From NCBI GenBank assembly GCA_050633905.1, contig JBOEHJ010000006.1, forward strand, positions 1 to 64,000: a DNA stretch of 64,000 bases, given 5' to 3'. Each line of letters opens with the position of its first letter. The stretch's first letter is position 1. Position numbers and translations under genes: made by a program. The notes beneath the pieces were generated by a model that was not told where the DNA came from, ran no database searches, and saw nothing but the letters and a program-made list of their open reading frames with translations. Of the stretch, positions 23,483-32,284 are shown in pieces. This DNA is from JANQPX01 sp050633905. Lineage in GTDB: Bacteria; Pseudomonadota; Alphaproteobacteria; Geminicoccales; Geminicoccaceae.

Positions 23483-24180
23483 AGCAGACCGAGATTTCCG
23501 ATCGCGGTCTCGTTCGTCTACTGCCCGCCACCTACCACAAGCCGCCATCCCTGCGCGGTCTCGTCGATACCGATGACGAGATGGAGATCCTCGCAGAGAT
23601 CGAGGGCCTGACCAGCGGCCGCCTTCTTGCCGAACGTGGCCGCAATCCCCATCTGGACCCGCGCGAGCTTGCCTGGCAGCGGCGCAGCCGCGATCTGCGC
23701 ATTTACGGCGACAGTCATGTCAACGCCGCCTTCACCTATACCCGCGCCGGCGGGAACCGCTTCAACACCGAAGATCGTGGCGCCTGGTACTGCGCGTGGG
23801 AGGTGATGGTTTCTGTCAGCGAAGTGGCCTGGCACCGCACCCGTGAACTCGGCTTTACCGGGAGCTTCCATGACAGCGCTCGCTATGTGGAATTGTTGGC
23901 GGATTTCATCGGGATCTTCGATGATCTGACCGATGAGCCGGAACACCCAGCGCTGCATCCCGATCCGGCTGTCGGATATCCCGAGGGCCAAAGCCTGGCC
24001 CAACATCTTCGCCGGGCTGGATCGCGGGGCCTGATCTACCCCTCAGTTCGGGCTCCCGCGCCGGGCGGGAATTGCCTCGTCTGCTTCGAGCCCCACGCCA
24101 TCCAGAACGTCCGGCCGGGCGCGTCTTGGGATCTTGTTTGGGATGGGACACCGCACTACTCGCTTACGGCCGTCGGCTGA
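23479..24180 (+). CDS. RES-domain NAD+ phosphorylase-type toxin
   Basis: 233 aa. RES domain landmarks: a conserved Arg in AAFTYTRAGGNRFNTEDRGAWYCAWE (first motif), a glutamate in the EVAWHRTRE helix, and the closing SRGLIYPSVRAPGGNCLVCFEPHAIQ-type segment. RES toxins deplete NAD+, giving growth arrest; the cognate antitoxin is immediately upstream. As a plasmid-borne module it should act in post-segregational stability. The N-terminal 60 residues are longer than in minimal RES toxins. Confidence 0.85.
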   Translation: MKQTEISDRGLVRLLPATYHKPPSLRGLVDTDDEMEILAEIEGLTSGRLLAERGRNPHLDPRELAWQRRSRDLRIYGDSHVNAAFTYTRAGGNRFNTEDRGAWYCAWEVMVSVSEVAWHRTRELGFTGSFHDSARYVELLADFIGIFDDLTDEPEHPALHPDPAVGYPEGQSLAQHLRRAGSRGLIYPSVRAPAPGGNCLVCFEPHAIQNVRPGASWDLVWDGTPHYSLTAVG

Positions 24181-24704
24181 CGCCTTGCGGCGCAAGCGCT
24201 TTTTTGGCGGGGTCCGAAGACATGAAACCGGCAAACGGCAACAGGCTGGACGTCACGCACTTGAAGTCATGTGACCATCAGTTGTTCTTTGAGGCTTTGG
24301 ACTGAGTCCGCCGGTCTTCTGGGCTTCCTATAGACGCGCTGAGGAAGGCGACGTCTTTGCCCCAAGAGACCACTATAGTTTTCTTCGATGGGGTTGCTTT
24401 TCCAGCGTTATGGACGCTCCAATATCACCATTTCCAAAGAATTGATGGACTAGCCCCACGTGAAGGGAGATCTGAAGACGCTGGGTCGAAAGACGGCAAC
24501 GACTTGCAGTGGTTGCCGAAGGTCTCAGCGGTGTACCTCCCAGTCTGCCGCCGCGACCAGACCTTGGTCCTTCGGACAGGAGCTTGACCGAGGCTGATGT
24601 CCCGAAGGGCAAATCTGCCAATCTATAGGTTGGCAACTACGCTCGGTTTGCCAAGCCACGGTATGGCAGAAGCTCCGGAAGGCCGGAGCTAGCCGGTGCC
24701 GTGC
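24181..24704. other. Gap after the RES toxin
   Basis: About 520 bp. Short open frames exist on both strands but have no ribosome binding site or recognisable sequence, and base composition differs from the flanking genes. A perfect hairpin AGCTCCGG / CCGGAGCT (24671-24690) lies just beyond the stop of the leftward 24705 gene and may terminate it. Confidence 0.45.
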
Positions 24705-24998
24705 TCACTTGTTCCCATCAATCCACTTCGACATCAGCCCCTTGTCGCGGAAACACTCATCCGGCACGGCGCGGCGTTTGATCCGGGCGAGACGCTCGGC
24801 GAAGGCGACCTGCTTTGATGTCGGGCGGCTGTCCTGCGTGCCCGGCTTCAGCTTGGCCTGCGCGTCGATCCAGGCGCTCAAGGAGCGCCGATCTTGCTGA
24901 ACCTCCCACGGCAGAAGCGTCTGGTTGCGCAGGGCCAGAGCGCGCGCATAGGCGATCTGCTTTGGCGTCGCGGGCAGGACGTAAGTGGTGCTTTCCAT
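24705..24998 (-). CDS. Small protein with internal tandem repeat
   Basis: 97 aa from ATG 24998 with GGGAGAT upstream. Two similar units: residues about 11-49 (TPKQIAYARALALRNQT... SLSAWIDAQ) and about 59-95 (TSKQVAFAERLARIKRR... LMSKWIDGN). Shared pattern: (T)-x-KQ-[IV]-A-[YF]-A-x-x-LA, a basic helix, then L-[SM]-x-WID. The units resemble short SAP- or HeH-like DNA-binding helices, but I cannot name a family. The only leftward gene in this stretch. Confidence 0.6.
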   Translation of the reverse strand: MESTTYVLPATPKQIAYARALALRNQTLLPWEVQQDRRSLSAWIDAQAKLKPGTQDSRPTSKQVAFAERLARIKRRAVPDECFRDKGLMSKWIDGNK

Positions 24999-25080
24999 CG
25001 GGGATCTCCCTTCTTAGCTTGGTTTCAAAATAGAACATAACAGGAACAAAATCAAGCCACCTGCGGAAATCATGGGGTTT

Positions 25081-25173
25081 GAGAGGAAGAGGAGGGCCGG
25101 GGGATGTCAGGCCTGAGGGTGCCCGAAAGAGGGTGTCCGGGCCTGATCCTGTCCCTCATTCCGGAGTTTCCCG
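25081..25173 (+). promoter_or_regulatory. Repeated structured leader, copy 5 (strawberry-notch gene)
   Basis: Begins GAGAGGAAGAGGAGGGCCGG, matching the 5' flank of copy 2. TCAGGCC (25107-25113) pairs with GGCCTGA (25140-25146). The enclosed CCCGAAAGAGGG (25122-25133) followed by TGTCCGG takes the place of the usual core. The ribosome binding site CCGGAG is at about 25161-25166 and ATG at 25174. Confidence 0.45.
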
Positions 25174-28100
25174 ATGACCCATCTCGCCCATTTTGCGACC
25201 GAGCGCGCGCTTGCGCCTGTTGTCCCTATCCCATCCCCCGATACGGCCGCTGCGATCTTGAGCGTGGCCGAAGCGCTGCAGCCCGATCTGGCGCAGGGTT
25301 TCCAGATCGACGCGCTTCGCCTGCGCGTTGAGATGGAGCGCGTCTTTGGCGCCTCTGATGCGACCGGCGCCTGGGACTGGAAACTGGCCTATGAAGCAGG
25401 CGAGGCAGCACTGGTCCTGTTCCTGCGGAAATTCGGCCGCGCGCTGTTGGCGCGGGCGGGCTCGCCCGCAGCGCTGCTGCCGATCCTTGCCAAGGTGTCC
25501 GGCCTTTTGCCGACCCATACGCGGCGGTCCGAGGAGATGGAGCGGTTCCAGCAGTTCTCGACGCCGCTGCCCATGGGGCTGGCCGCAATGGCTGCAGCAC
25601 AGATCACCGCGCGCGATTTGGTGCTGGAGCCATCGGCTGGGACGGGCCTTCTGGCGGTCCTCGCGGAAATCGCGGGCGGCAGCCTCGCGCTGAACGAGCT
25701 TGCCGACACCCGCGCTGATCTCCTCCGTCGCTTGTTTCCGGGCCGGCCGGTCACGGGCTTTGACGCGGCGCAGATCGACGATCATCTCGACGCGGTGCTG
25801 CGCCCGAGCGTCATTCTGATGAACCCGCCATTCTCGGCGGTGGCCAATGTCGACACCCGCACCACCGAGGCGACAGCCCGGCATCTGCGCTCTGCGCTCG
25901 CGCGCCTGGTCCCCGGCGGACGGCTGGTCGCCATCACCGGTGCGGGTTTTGCGCCCGATGCGCCCGCCTGCGCGGAAACCTTCGCGTGTCTGACCGAGAC
26001 CGCGCATCTGCTCTTTACGGGTGCGGTGTCCGGTGCCGCCTTCGCCAAGCATGGCACCAGCTTCGAGACGCGGATTTCGGTCTTCGACAAATGCCTCGGT
26101 GGCGAGGCGGGCGGCATCACAGCCGATCTGGCGCGCCCGATATCGCCTGATGTCGCCAGCCTGCTGTCGCTGATCACTACCCATGTCCCCCCGCGCCTTG
26201 CGCTGGCGCAGGTCGCACCAGCCGGGCAGGGCCCCACTTCCCCCTTCCCGGGAAATCCTGCCCGCACCACGCGCACAGGCATCAGCTCGTCGCGCGCCAC
26301 GCCTGCAACACCCGCCACCAACATCGTTCCACAGATCGAGGCCGCAGACCTCGCCTATACCCTGCGCGATGCAACCGAGGACGGGGCCAGCGCGCGCCTG
26401 TCGGATGCTATTTATGAGACCTTCCGCCTGCAGGCGATCGACGTCCCCGGAGCGGCACCGCACCCGACCAAGCTGGTGCAATCTGCCGCCATGGCCTCAG
26501 TCGCGCCCCCGAAACCGACCTATCGCCCTAAGCTGCCCCCCGCCGTCCTGCGCGACGGTCTTTTGTCCGACGCGCAGCTCGAGACGGTGATCTACGCGGG
26601 CGAGGCGCATGGCGCGTATCTTGCCGGGTCTTGGACTGTCGATGAAACCGGCGACATGGTCTCGGCCGCGCCGGACGATGCCGCTGACGCCGTCCGTTTC
26701 CGCCGCGGCTTCTTCCTTGGCGACGGCACCGGGGCGGGCAAGGGCCGCCAGTCGGCCGGGATTGTGCTCGACAACTGGGCTCAGGGTCGGCGCAAGGCGC
26801 TCTGGATCTCGAAGAGCGACAAGCTGCTGGAAGATGCGCAGCGCGACTGGTCCGCACTCGGGCAGGAACGCTTGCTGGTGACGCCGCTGTCGCGCTTTGC
26901 GCAAGACAAGGATATCCCGCTGACCGAGGGCATCCTGTTCACCACCTATGCAACGCTGCGCTCAGAGGAGCGCGGGGCCAGGAAATCCCGCGTCGACCAG
27001 ATCGTCGACTGGCTGGGGGCGGATTTCGACGGTGTGATCTTGTTCGACGAAAGCCACGCCATGGCAAATGCCGCCGGCAGCAAGGGTGAGCGCGGCGATG
27101 TCACGGCCTCGCAGCAGGGCAGGGCGGGTCTGCGTCTCCAGCACAAGCTGCCCAATGCCCGCGTGGTCTATGTCTCGGCCACCAGTGCAACGACGGTGCA
27201 CAACCTCGCCTATGCGCAGCGCCTCGGTCTTTGGGGCGGCGAGGATTTCCCGTTCGCGACGCGCGCGGAATTCGTGCAAGCGATTGAGGCGGGCGGCGTT
27301 GCCGCGATGGAGGTCCTCGCGCGCGACCTGCGGTCCCTTGGCCTCTATACTGCCCGGTCGCTCTCCTATGACGGCGTCGAATACGAGATGCTGGTTCATG
27401 CGCTGACGCCTGAGCAGCGCGGCATCTATGATGCCTATGCCGGGGCCTTCGCCATCATCCACAATAACCTTGCGGCGGCGATGGAGGCCGCCAACATCAC
27501 GGGCGACAGTGGCACGCTGAACCGGCAGGCCAAATCCGCCGCGCGCTCGGCTTTCGAGTCTGCCAAGCAGCGCTTCTTCGGCCATCTGCTCACCTCGATG
27601 AAAACCCCAACCCTGATCGCTGCCATCGACGCCGATCTCGCCGCGGGCCACGCGGCCGTCATCCAGATCGTCTCGACAGGCGAGGCGCTGATGGAGCGCC
27701 GCCTGTCGGATACCCCCACAGACGAGTGGACCGATGTGCGGGTGGATATCACGCCAAGAGAGGCTTGCCTGGATTATCTGCAGTACTCCTTCCCGGTGCA
27801 GCTCTATGAGCCGTTCACCGATAGCGAAGGCAACCTCTCCTCGCGGCCCGTCACGCGCGACGGCCAGCCGGTGGAATGTCGCGAAGCTGCGCGCAGGCGC
27901 GACGCGCTGATCGAGCATCTGGCCTCGCTGCCACCCGTGCCCGGGGCGCTGGATCAAATCGTCCAGCGCTTCGGCACCGATCTGGTGGCGGAAGTGACGG
28001 GACGCTCGCGCCGCATTGTGAGGAAGGGCGAGGGTGCTGCCGCGCGCCTTGTGGTCGAAAGCCGGGCGGGGTCTGCCAATCTCGCGGAAACCGCCGCCTT

Positions 28101-29553
28101 CATGGATGACCAAAAGCGCATCCTGATCTTCTCGGATGCCGGCGGCACCGGGCGCAGCTATCACGCCGATCTCGGCGCGAAAAACCAGCGCCTGCGGGTC
28201 CACTACCTCCTGGAACCGGGCTGGAAAGCAGACGCGGCAATCCAGGGCTTGGGCCGCACCAACCGTACCAATCAGGCGCAACCGCCGCTCTTCCGGCCGG
28301 TGGCCACGGATGTGAAAGCAGAAAAGCGGTTCCTCTCGACCATCGCGCGCCGCCTCGACACGCTGGGTGCCATCACGCGCGGCCAACGTCAGACCGGAGG
28401 GCAGGGGCTGTTCCGGCCCGAGGACAATCTCGAGAGCCTTTATGCCCGCGACGCGCTACGTCAGCTCTACCGCCGCATCTATCGCGGTGATGTTGCGGGC
28501 TGCTCGCTTGGGGAATTCGAGGATGCCACCGGTCTCAGCCTGACCGATGACAACGGCCTCAAAGACGATCTGCCCCCGATCACGACTTTCCTCAATCGCC
28601 TGCTGGCGCTGACGATCGACATGCAGGCCGTGCTGTTCTCGGTCTTCGAGGAACTCCTCGACCAGCGAATCGAGGGCGCTATCGCTGCCGGGGTCTACGA
28701 CCTCGGGCTCGAGACGCTGCGCGCCGAGAGCTTTCAGGTGACGGACGCACGGGTGATCTACACCCATCCCGGCTCCGGCGCAGAAACCCAGCTCCTGACC
28801 ATCGCGCAAAAGCAGCGCAACACGCCGACCGCGCTCGCTGATGCGCTCGACTGGCTGGACGATCCGAAGGCGCGTTTGCTAGTTAACCGCCGCTCAAACA
28901 GGGCTGCCGTGCAGGTGCCCGCGACCAGCTTGATGCTGGACGACGGCACCATCGAACCGCGGCTGAGGCTGATCCGGCCAACGGAGGCCAGCACGGTTCC
29001 GGCCCGGATGATGGAGGACACCCACTGGCTCGAAGCCGACCGCGCAGTCTTCGCCGCCGCCTGGACCGCGGAACTGGCCGAGGTGCCGGAATTCACGGAA
29101 ACCACGGTGCACATCGTGGCGGGGCTGCTGCTGCCGATCTGGAAGCAACTGCCGCAGGACGAGACCCGCGTCTACCGGCTACAAACCGACGATGGTCAGC
29201 GCATCATCGGTCGCCGCGTCTCGCCGTCTTGGGTCGCGACCACGCTGGCCGCTGACGCGCCGCAGCTGACAGCCGCACAGGTTCATGCCCTCGTTCTGGA
29301 GGGCAAGACCGTGGTGGGGCTGGCCGAGGGGATGGAGTTGCACCGGTCCCGCGTCATGGGGGTGAACCGGATCGAACTGTCGGGCTTTTTGGGTGCCGCC
29401 AAGGACCGGCTGAAGGCAGATGGGTTCTTCTCGGAGATCATCGCCTGGAAGCTGCGGCTCTTCTGCCCAGCAGACTCCAGCGGCATCGCAGTGCTTGATC
29501 GTCTGCTTGCACGTTGTCCCGTGACAGGACTACATGTGCGTGGAGGGTGCTGA
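25174..29553 (+). CDS. Strawberry-notch-like helicase with N-terminal methyltransferase
   Basis: 1459 aa, rightward from ATG 25174. N-terminal class I SAM methyltransferase: motif I LEPSAGTG (151-158) and catalytic-type NPPF (217-220), an N6-adenine MTase pattern. Central SF2 helicase: GDGTGAGKGRQ (about 516-526), LFDESH (about 623-628), VYVSATSATT, and a C-terminal helicase half with GTGRSYHADLGAKNQRLRVHYLLEPGWKADAAIQGLGRTNR. The MTase plus strawberry-notch fusion is widespread on alphaproteobacterial plasmids and phages; proposed roles are anti-restriction or DNA modification during transfer, unproven. It forms a unit with the toprim gene 3 nt downstream. Confidence 0.9.
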   Translation: MTHLAHFATERALAPVVPIPSPDTAAAILSVAEALQPDLAQGFQIDALRLRVEMERVFGASDATGAWDWKLAYEAGEAALVLFLRKFGRALLARAGSPAALLPILAKVSGLLPTHTRRSEEMERFQQFSTPLPMGLAAMAAAQITARDLVLEPSAGTGLLAVLAEIAGGSLALNELADTRADLLRRLFPGRPVTGFDAAQIDDHLDAVLRPSVILMNPPFSAVANVDTRTTEATARHLRSALARLVPGGRLVAITGAGFAPDAPACAETFACLTETAHLLFTGAVSGAAFAKHGTSFETRISVFDKCLGGEAGGITADLARPISPDVASLLSLITTHVPPRLALAQVAPAGQGPTSPFPGNPARTTRTGISSSRATPATPATNIVPQIEAADLAYTLRDATEDGASARLSDAIYETFRLQAIDVPGAAPHPTKLVQSAAMASVAPPKPTYRPKLPPAVLRDGLLSDAQLETVIYAGEAHGAYLAGSWTVDETGDMVSAAPDDAADAVRFRRGFFLGDGTGAGKGRQSAGIVLDNWAQGRRKALWISKSDKLLEDAQRDWSALGQERLLVTPLSRFAQDKDIPLTEGILFTTYATLRSEERGARKSRVDQIVDWLGADFDGVILFDESHAMANAAGSKGERGDVTASQQGRAGLRLQHKLPNARVVYVSATSATTVHNLAYAQRLGLWGGEDFPFATRAEFVQAIEAGGVAAMEVLARDLRSLGLYTARSLSYDGVEYEMLVHALTPEQRGIYDAYAGAFAIIHNNLAAAMEAANITGDSGTLNRQAKSAARSAFESAKQRFFGHLLTSMKTPTLIAAIDADLAAGHAAVIQIVSTGEALMERRLSDTPTDEWTDVRVDITPREACLDYLQYSFPVQLYEPFTDSEGNLSSRPVTRDGQPVECREAARRRDALIEHLASLPPVPGALDQIVQRFGTDLVAEVTGRSRRIVRKGEGAAARLVVESRAGSANLAETAAFMDDQKRILIFSDAGGTGRSYHADLGAKNQRLRVHYLLEPGWKADAAIQGLGRTNRTNQAQPPLFRPVATDVKAEKRFLSTIARRLDTLGAITRGQRQTGGQGLFRPEDNLESLYARDALRQLYRRIYRGDVAGCSLGEFEDATGLSLTDDNGLKDDLPPITTFLNRLLALTIDMQAVLFSVFEELLDQRIEGAIAAGVYDLGLETLRAESFQVTDARVIYTHPGSGAETQLLTIAQKQRNTPTALADALDWLDDPKARLLVNRRSNRAAVQVPATSLMLDDGTIEPRLRLIRPTEASTVPARMMEDTHWLEADRAVFAAAWTAELAEVPEFTETTVHIVAGLLLPIWKQLPQDETRVYRLQTDDGQRIIGRRVSPSWVATTLAADAPQLTAAQVHALVLEGKTVVGLAEGMELHRSRVMGVNRIELSGFLGAAKDRLKADGFFSEIIAWKLRLFCPADSSGIAVLDRLLARCPVTGLHVRGGC

Positions 29554-29556
29554 GCC

Positions 29557-30588
29557 ATGTATTCCGAGACCGAAGATGTGATCCGCGCTCTGGCGGAGAA
29601 TGCAGAGAGCGTGTGTCGCGCCTACCTTCCCGCCGGACGGCGGGAAGGGTCCTACTGGATCGTGGGCGACCTGCAGAACAACCCCGGCCGGTCGCTCTTC
29701 GTGCGGCTGTCTGGACCCACATCAGGACCGGGAGCCCGTGGCAAATGGCAGGATGCGGCTGTCGGACTGCATGGCGATCTCCTCGACATCATCCGCGAGC
29801 GAACCGGGATCTCGCGCTTTCCCGATCTTCTGGCCGAGGCCCGGGCGCATCTGGGCCGTCCCCAGCCGGCCCTCCCGAATACGCCAGTGCCGAAGAAGGC
29901 CAAAGCCCCCGGTGGCACGCCAGCGGCGGCGGCGCGATTGTTTGCAGCCTCGGAGCCGGTCGCAGGCACGCTTGCCGACACCTACCTCCGCTCCCGAGGC
30001 ATCACCCAAGGCGGCACGATGAGCGCGCTGCGCTTCCACCCGAAGTGCTGGCATCGGGATGAGGGGCAGACCCGGAGCCTCCCAAGACCGGCGCTGATCG
30101 CGGCTGTCACCGATGGGGCAGGGGCCTTGCAGGGCGTGCATCGCACCTGGTTGGCGCCTGACGGACAGGGGAAGGCGGCTGTCGAGACGCAGCGGCGTGC
30201 CATGGGTCACCTCCTCGGCAATGCCGTCAGGCTGACCCCGCATGATGACATCCTCGTGATCGGCGAGGGCATCGAGACCATGCTGTCCCTGTCCGAGGCG
30301 GCCTCCGGCCTTCCCGTCTGGGCGGCGCTGTCGTCGGGTCACCTCGGGGCCGTCCTGCTGCCAGAGGGATTGCAGCGACTCTACATCGCGATCGACCGCG
30401 ATCCGGCCGGGCAACGCGCGGCAGAGAGGTTGATCGCCAGAGCCACAGAGGTCGGGATTGGGTGCCATGTGCTCGAGCCACAACTCGGGGATTTCAACGA
30501 TGATCTCCGGGCGACCGGCAAAGAGGCGCTGCGCCAGCATCTGGCAGGGCAGATCGGGCTTGAGGATCGGCAGCGCCTGTCAGGCTGA
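29557..30588 (+). CDS. Toprim domain protein (DUF7146-type, primase-like)
   Basis: 343 aa from ATG 29557, 3 nt after the helicase stop. N-terminal zinc-less primase-like region (1-90, including GRSLFVRLSGP and HGDLLDIIRERTG), a linker rich in Pro/Ala/Lys (100-125), a DUF7146-like segment (YLRSRGI...LRFHPKCW), then a toprim domain with catalytic Glu in VIGEGIETMLSLSEA and the DxD in YIAIDRDPAG. Such proteins accompany strawberry-notch helicases and may prime the incoming strand. The polymerising activity is inferred from the family only. Confidence 0.82.
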   Translation: MYSETEDVIRALAENAESVCRAYLPAGRREGSYWIVGDLQNNPGRSLFVRLSGPTSGPGARGKWQDAAVGLHGDLLDIIRERTGISRFPDLLAEARAHLGRPQPALPNTPVPKKAKAPGGTPAAAARLFAASEPVAGTLADTYLRSRGITQGGTMSALRFHPKCWHRDEGQTRSLPRPALIAAVTDGAGALQGVHRTWLAPDGQGKAAVETQRRAMGHLLGNAVRLTPHDDILVIGEGIETMLSLSEAASGLPVWAALSSGHLGAVLLPEGLQRLYIAIDRDPAGQRAAERLIARATEVGIGCHVLEPQLGDFNDDLRATGKEALRQHLAGQIGLEDRQRLSG

Positions 30589-30958
30589 GCAGCATCGCGC
30601 AGGGGGCGGTCCAGGATAGCGGGGGCAGGGTCATGTATCCCTATCGCGGGTGTTGATCGTCCCCTTTGCCTCTTCCCGGGTAAATCTCATCCACCCGTCA
30701 CCCGAGCGGCCTTCAAGAGATGGGCAGGCGGCCGTCAAAGGGGTCGCCCCATCAAGGGCGGCAGGCAAGCTATTTCCGCCGCGGGGGACGAGCCCCCCGC
30801 TTTGCATCGCGAAACAAATAGCTTGCCTGCCGCCCTCCTCCACATGCGTTTCGGCCCCGAAGAGGGGGTGAAGGGGCGTCCGCCATGACGGCTCAGAGCT
30901 GCCCATGAAGGCCGCGCGGGTTGTCGCGCGGACCAGACAGGCCCGGAGGCAAGAACCG
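30589..30958. other. Intergenic region with large stem-loops
   Basis: 370 bp without a convincing gene, between the toprim and DUF2493 genes. Its main content is the 80-nt inverted repeat 30756-30835. The hairpin GGGGTCGCCCC (30740-30750) also occurs. Confidence 0.5.
30756..30835. repeat. Perfect 20-bp inverted repeat with 40-nt loop
   Basis: GGGCGGCAGGCAAGCTATTT (30756-30775) is exactly complementary to 30816-30835. The loop holds a second stem, GCGGGGG with CCCCCGC (about 30781-30800). A perfect 20-bp arm is far stronger than an ordinary terminator and has no T-run; it may be a single-strand origin, a processed RNA or a small element. Confidence 0.6.
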
Positions 30959-31891
30959 ATGACGATCCACACCCACGACGATGCGTATGAACCCGCCCAC
31001 ACCGCATCCCAGACCGCCCATGCGCTCGACGAGTTGCAGCTTTATGGCTACCGCCCCTTTGATGAGCCCGATCCGCGCCCAATGCCCGATGGGCAGCGCC
31101 TTGCGGTTGCCGTCGCAGACATTTTCGATGCCCTCGTCGCGACCCTGGAAGACACCCGCATGGAACCCGACCTCGAAGAGGTGCTCTGGGGCCAGGTCAA
31201 CCTCTTTCACCGCGCCACGGCGAGGATTGAGCGGTCGCTCGACGAGAACGAGCAGGTGCAGCGCCGCCTCCAGCGGGAGCAGGACGGCTCCGAGGTGAAA
31301 TCCACCGAGCTTGAGCGCCTGACGGCCGAAGGCCTGACACTGATCGAACGGCGCAACTGCATGGACATGATGCGCGATCACGCCGCCACCGAGTTCGTCC
31401 ATCACACGGGATCGTCCTGGCGCCCCCGTACGGGCTCGATGGTGAACCGTCAGCACATGACCGCCGCGCTCATTGACAGCCGCGACTTCCTCGCCGCCAA
31501 GCGCCGCGCAGAAACCGAGGTGATGTTGCCCGCAGGCCCCAAGATTGCCCTCACCGGCGGGACCGACTTCAACGATCACCGGCTTATCTGGGGAAAGCTC
31601 GACCAGGTCCGGACCAAATATCCCGACATGGTCCTTCTGCACGGGGGAAGCCCGAAGGGCGCAGAGCTCATCGCCGCCAAATGGGCCGAGGCCCGGGGCG
31701 TGACGCAGGTGGCCTTCAAGCCCGATTGGACCAAGCATGCCAAAGCCGCCCCCTTCAAGCGCAACGACGCGATGCTGGATGTGCTCCCCGTGGGTGTCCT
31801 CGTCTTCCCGGGCACCGGCATCCAGGAGAACCTAGCCGACAAGGCCAAAAAGCTCGGCATCCCGGTCATGAAGTTCGAGAAGGGGGCATGA
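30959..31891 (+). CDS. DUF2493 domain-containing protein
   Basis: 310 aa from ATG 30959 (CGGAGG about 10 nt upstream; an earlier ATG at 30905 lacks a ribosome binding site). The N-terminal 190 residues are helical (LERLTAEGLTLIERRNCMDMMRDHAATEFVHHTGSSWRPR). The C-terminal DUF2493/SLOG-like Rossmann domain carries KIALTGGTDFNDHRLIWGKLD, LLHGGSPKGAELIAAKWAE and KRNDAMLDV...VLVFPGTG. SLOG-type folds bind nucleotide ligands, so a nucleotide-sensing role is possible. A rho-independent terminator overlaps its stop codon. Confidence 0.82.
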   Translation: MTIHTHDDAYEPAHTASQTAHALDELQLYGYRPFDEPDPRPMPDGQRLAVAVADIFDALVATLEDTRMEPDLEEVLWGQVNLFHRATARIERSLDENEQVQRRLQREQDGSEVKSTELERLTAEGLTLIERRNCMDMMRDHAATEFVHHTGSSWRPRTGSMVNRQHMTAALIDSRDFLAAKRRAETEVMLPAGPKIALTGGTDFNDHRLIWGKLDQVRTKYPDMVLLHGGSPKGAELIAAKWAEARGVTQVAFKPDWTKHAKAAPFKRNDAMLDVLPVGVLVFPGTGIQENLADKAKKLGIPVMKFEKGA

Positions 31892-31903
31892 GCCCCCTTT
31901 TCC
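31880..31903 (+). terminator. Rho-independent terminator overlapping the DUF2493 stop
   Basis: AAGGGGGC (31880-31887), loop ATGA holding the TGA stop codon (31889-31891), GCCCCCTT (31892-31899) and continuing T residues. A second hairpin TTTCCCC/GGGGAAA follows. This is the clearest intrinsic terminator in the window. Confidence 0.65.
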
Positions 31904-31931
31904 CCTCGCGGGGAAATCAAGGTGGCAGGGC

Positions 31932-32234
31932 ATGCGTCCACTTGATATTGTGGAAGAAAGCCTGCTGGATCACGATATGTCTCACTCTGTCGCTCAACTT
32001 GAGGTGTTCCCGACCGACCTGCAGATGCGGCGGATCGATCCAGCCTGCAACATGCGGCGGTTTTACCGCATGAGCATTCAGCCCGATCTCTTTGGGGGCG
32101 CCAGCTTGGTGCGCGAATGGGGCCGCATTGGCGCGCGCGGGCAGATGATGATTGAGCAGCATCCAGATGAAGGGCGCGCTGTCACCGCGCTGATGAAACT
32201 TGCGGCGATAAAGAAGCGGCGGGGTTATGCATGA
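31932..32234 (+). CDS. WGR domain protein
   Basis: 100 aa from ATG 31932, or 85 aa from ATG 31977. It is a single WGR domain: MRRIDPACNMRRFYRMSIQPDLFGG, then VREWGRIGARGQMMIEQHPDEGRAVTALMKL, with the eponymous WGR. Stand-alone WGR proteins bind nucleic acids and are frequent on alphaproteobacterial plasmids. The stop nearly coincides with the upstream ATGs of the next frame, so the two are probably cotranscribed. Confidence 0.8.
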   Translation: MRPLDIVEESLLDHDMSHSVAQLEVFPTDLQMRRIDPACNMRRFYRMSIQPDLFGGASLVREWGRIGARGQMMIEQHPDEGRAVTALMKLAAIKKRRGYA

Positions 32235-32284
32235 TGCGCGGCCGCGGTTCGAAAAGCTGGCAGACACAGGAAAACGAGGGGGAG

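Noticed and set aside
24357..24636. Short open frames on both strands after the RES toxin
   Set aside because: No ribosome binding sites, no conserved-looking segments and overlapping each other.
26962..28386. 474-codon leftward frame opposite the strawberry-notch gene
   Set aside because: Complement of conserved helicase sequence with Arg/His-rich low-quality translation; same for the 441-codon frame at 25156-26481.
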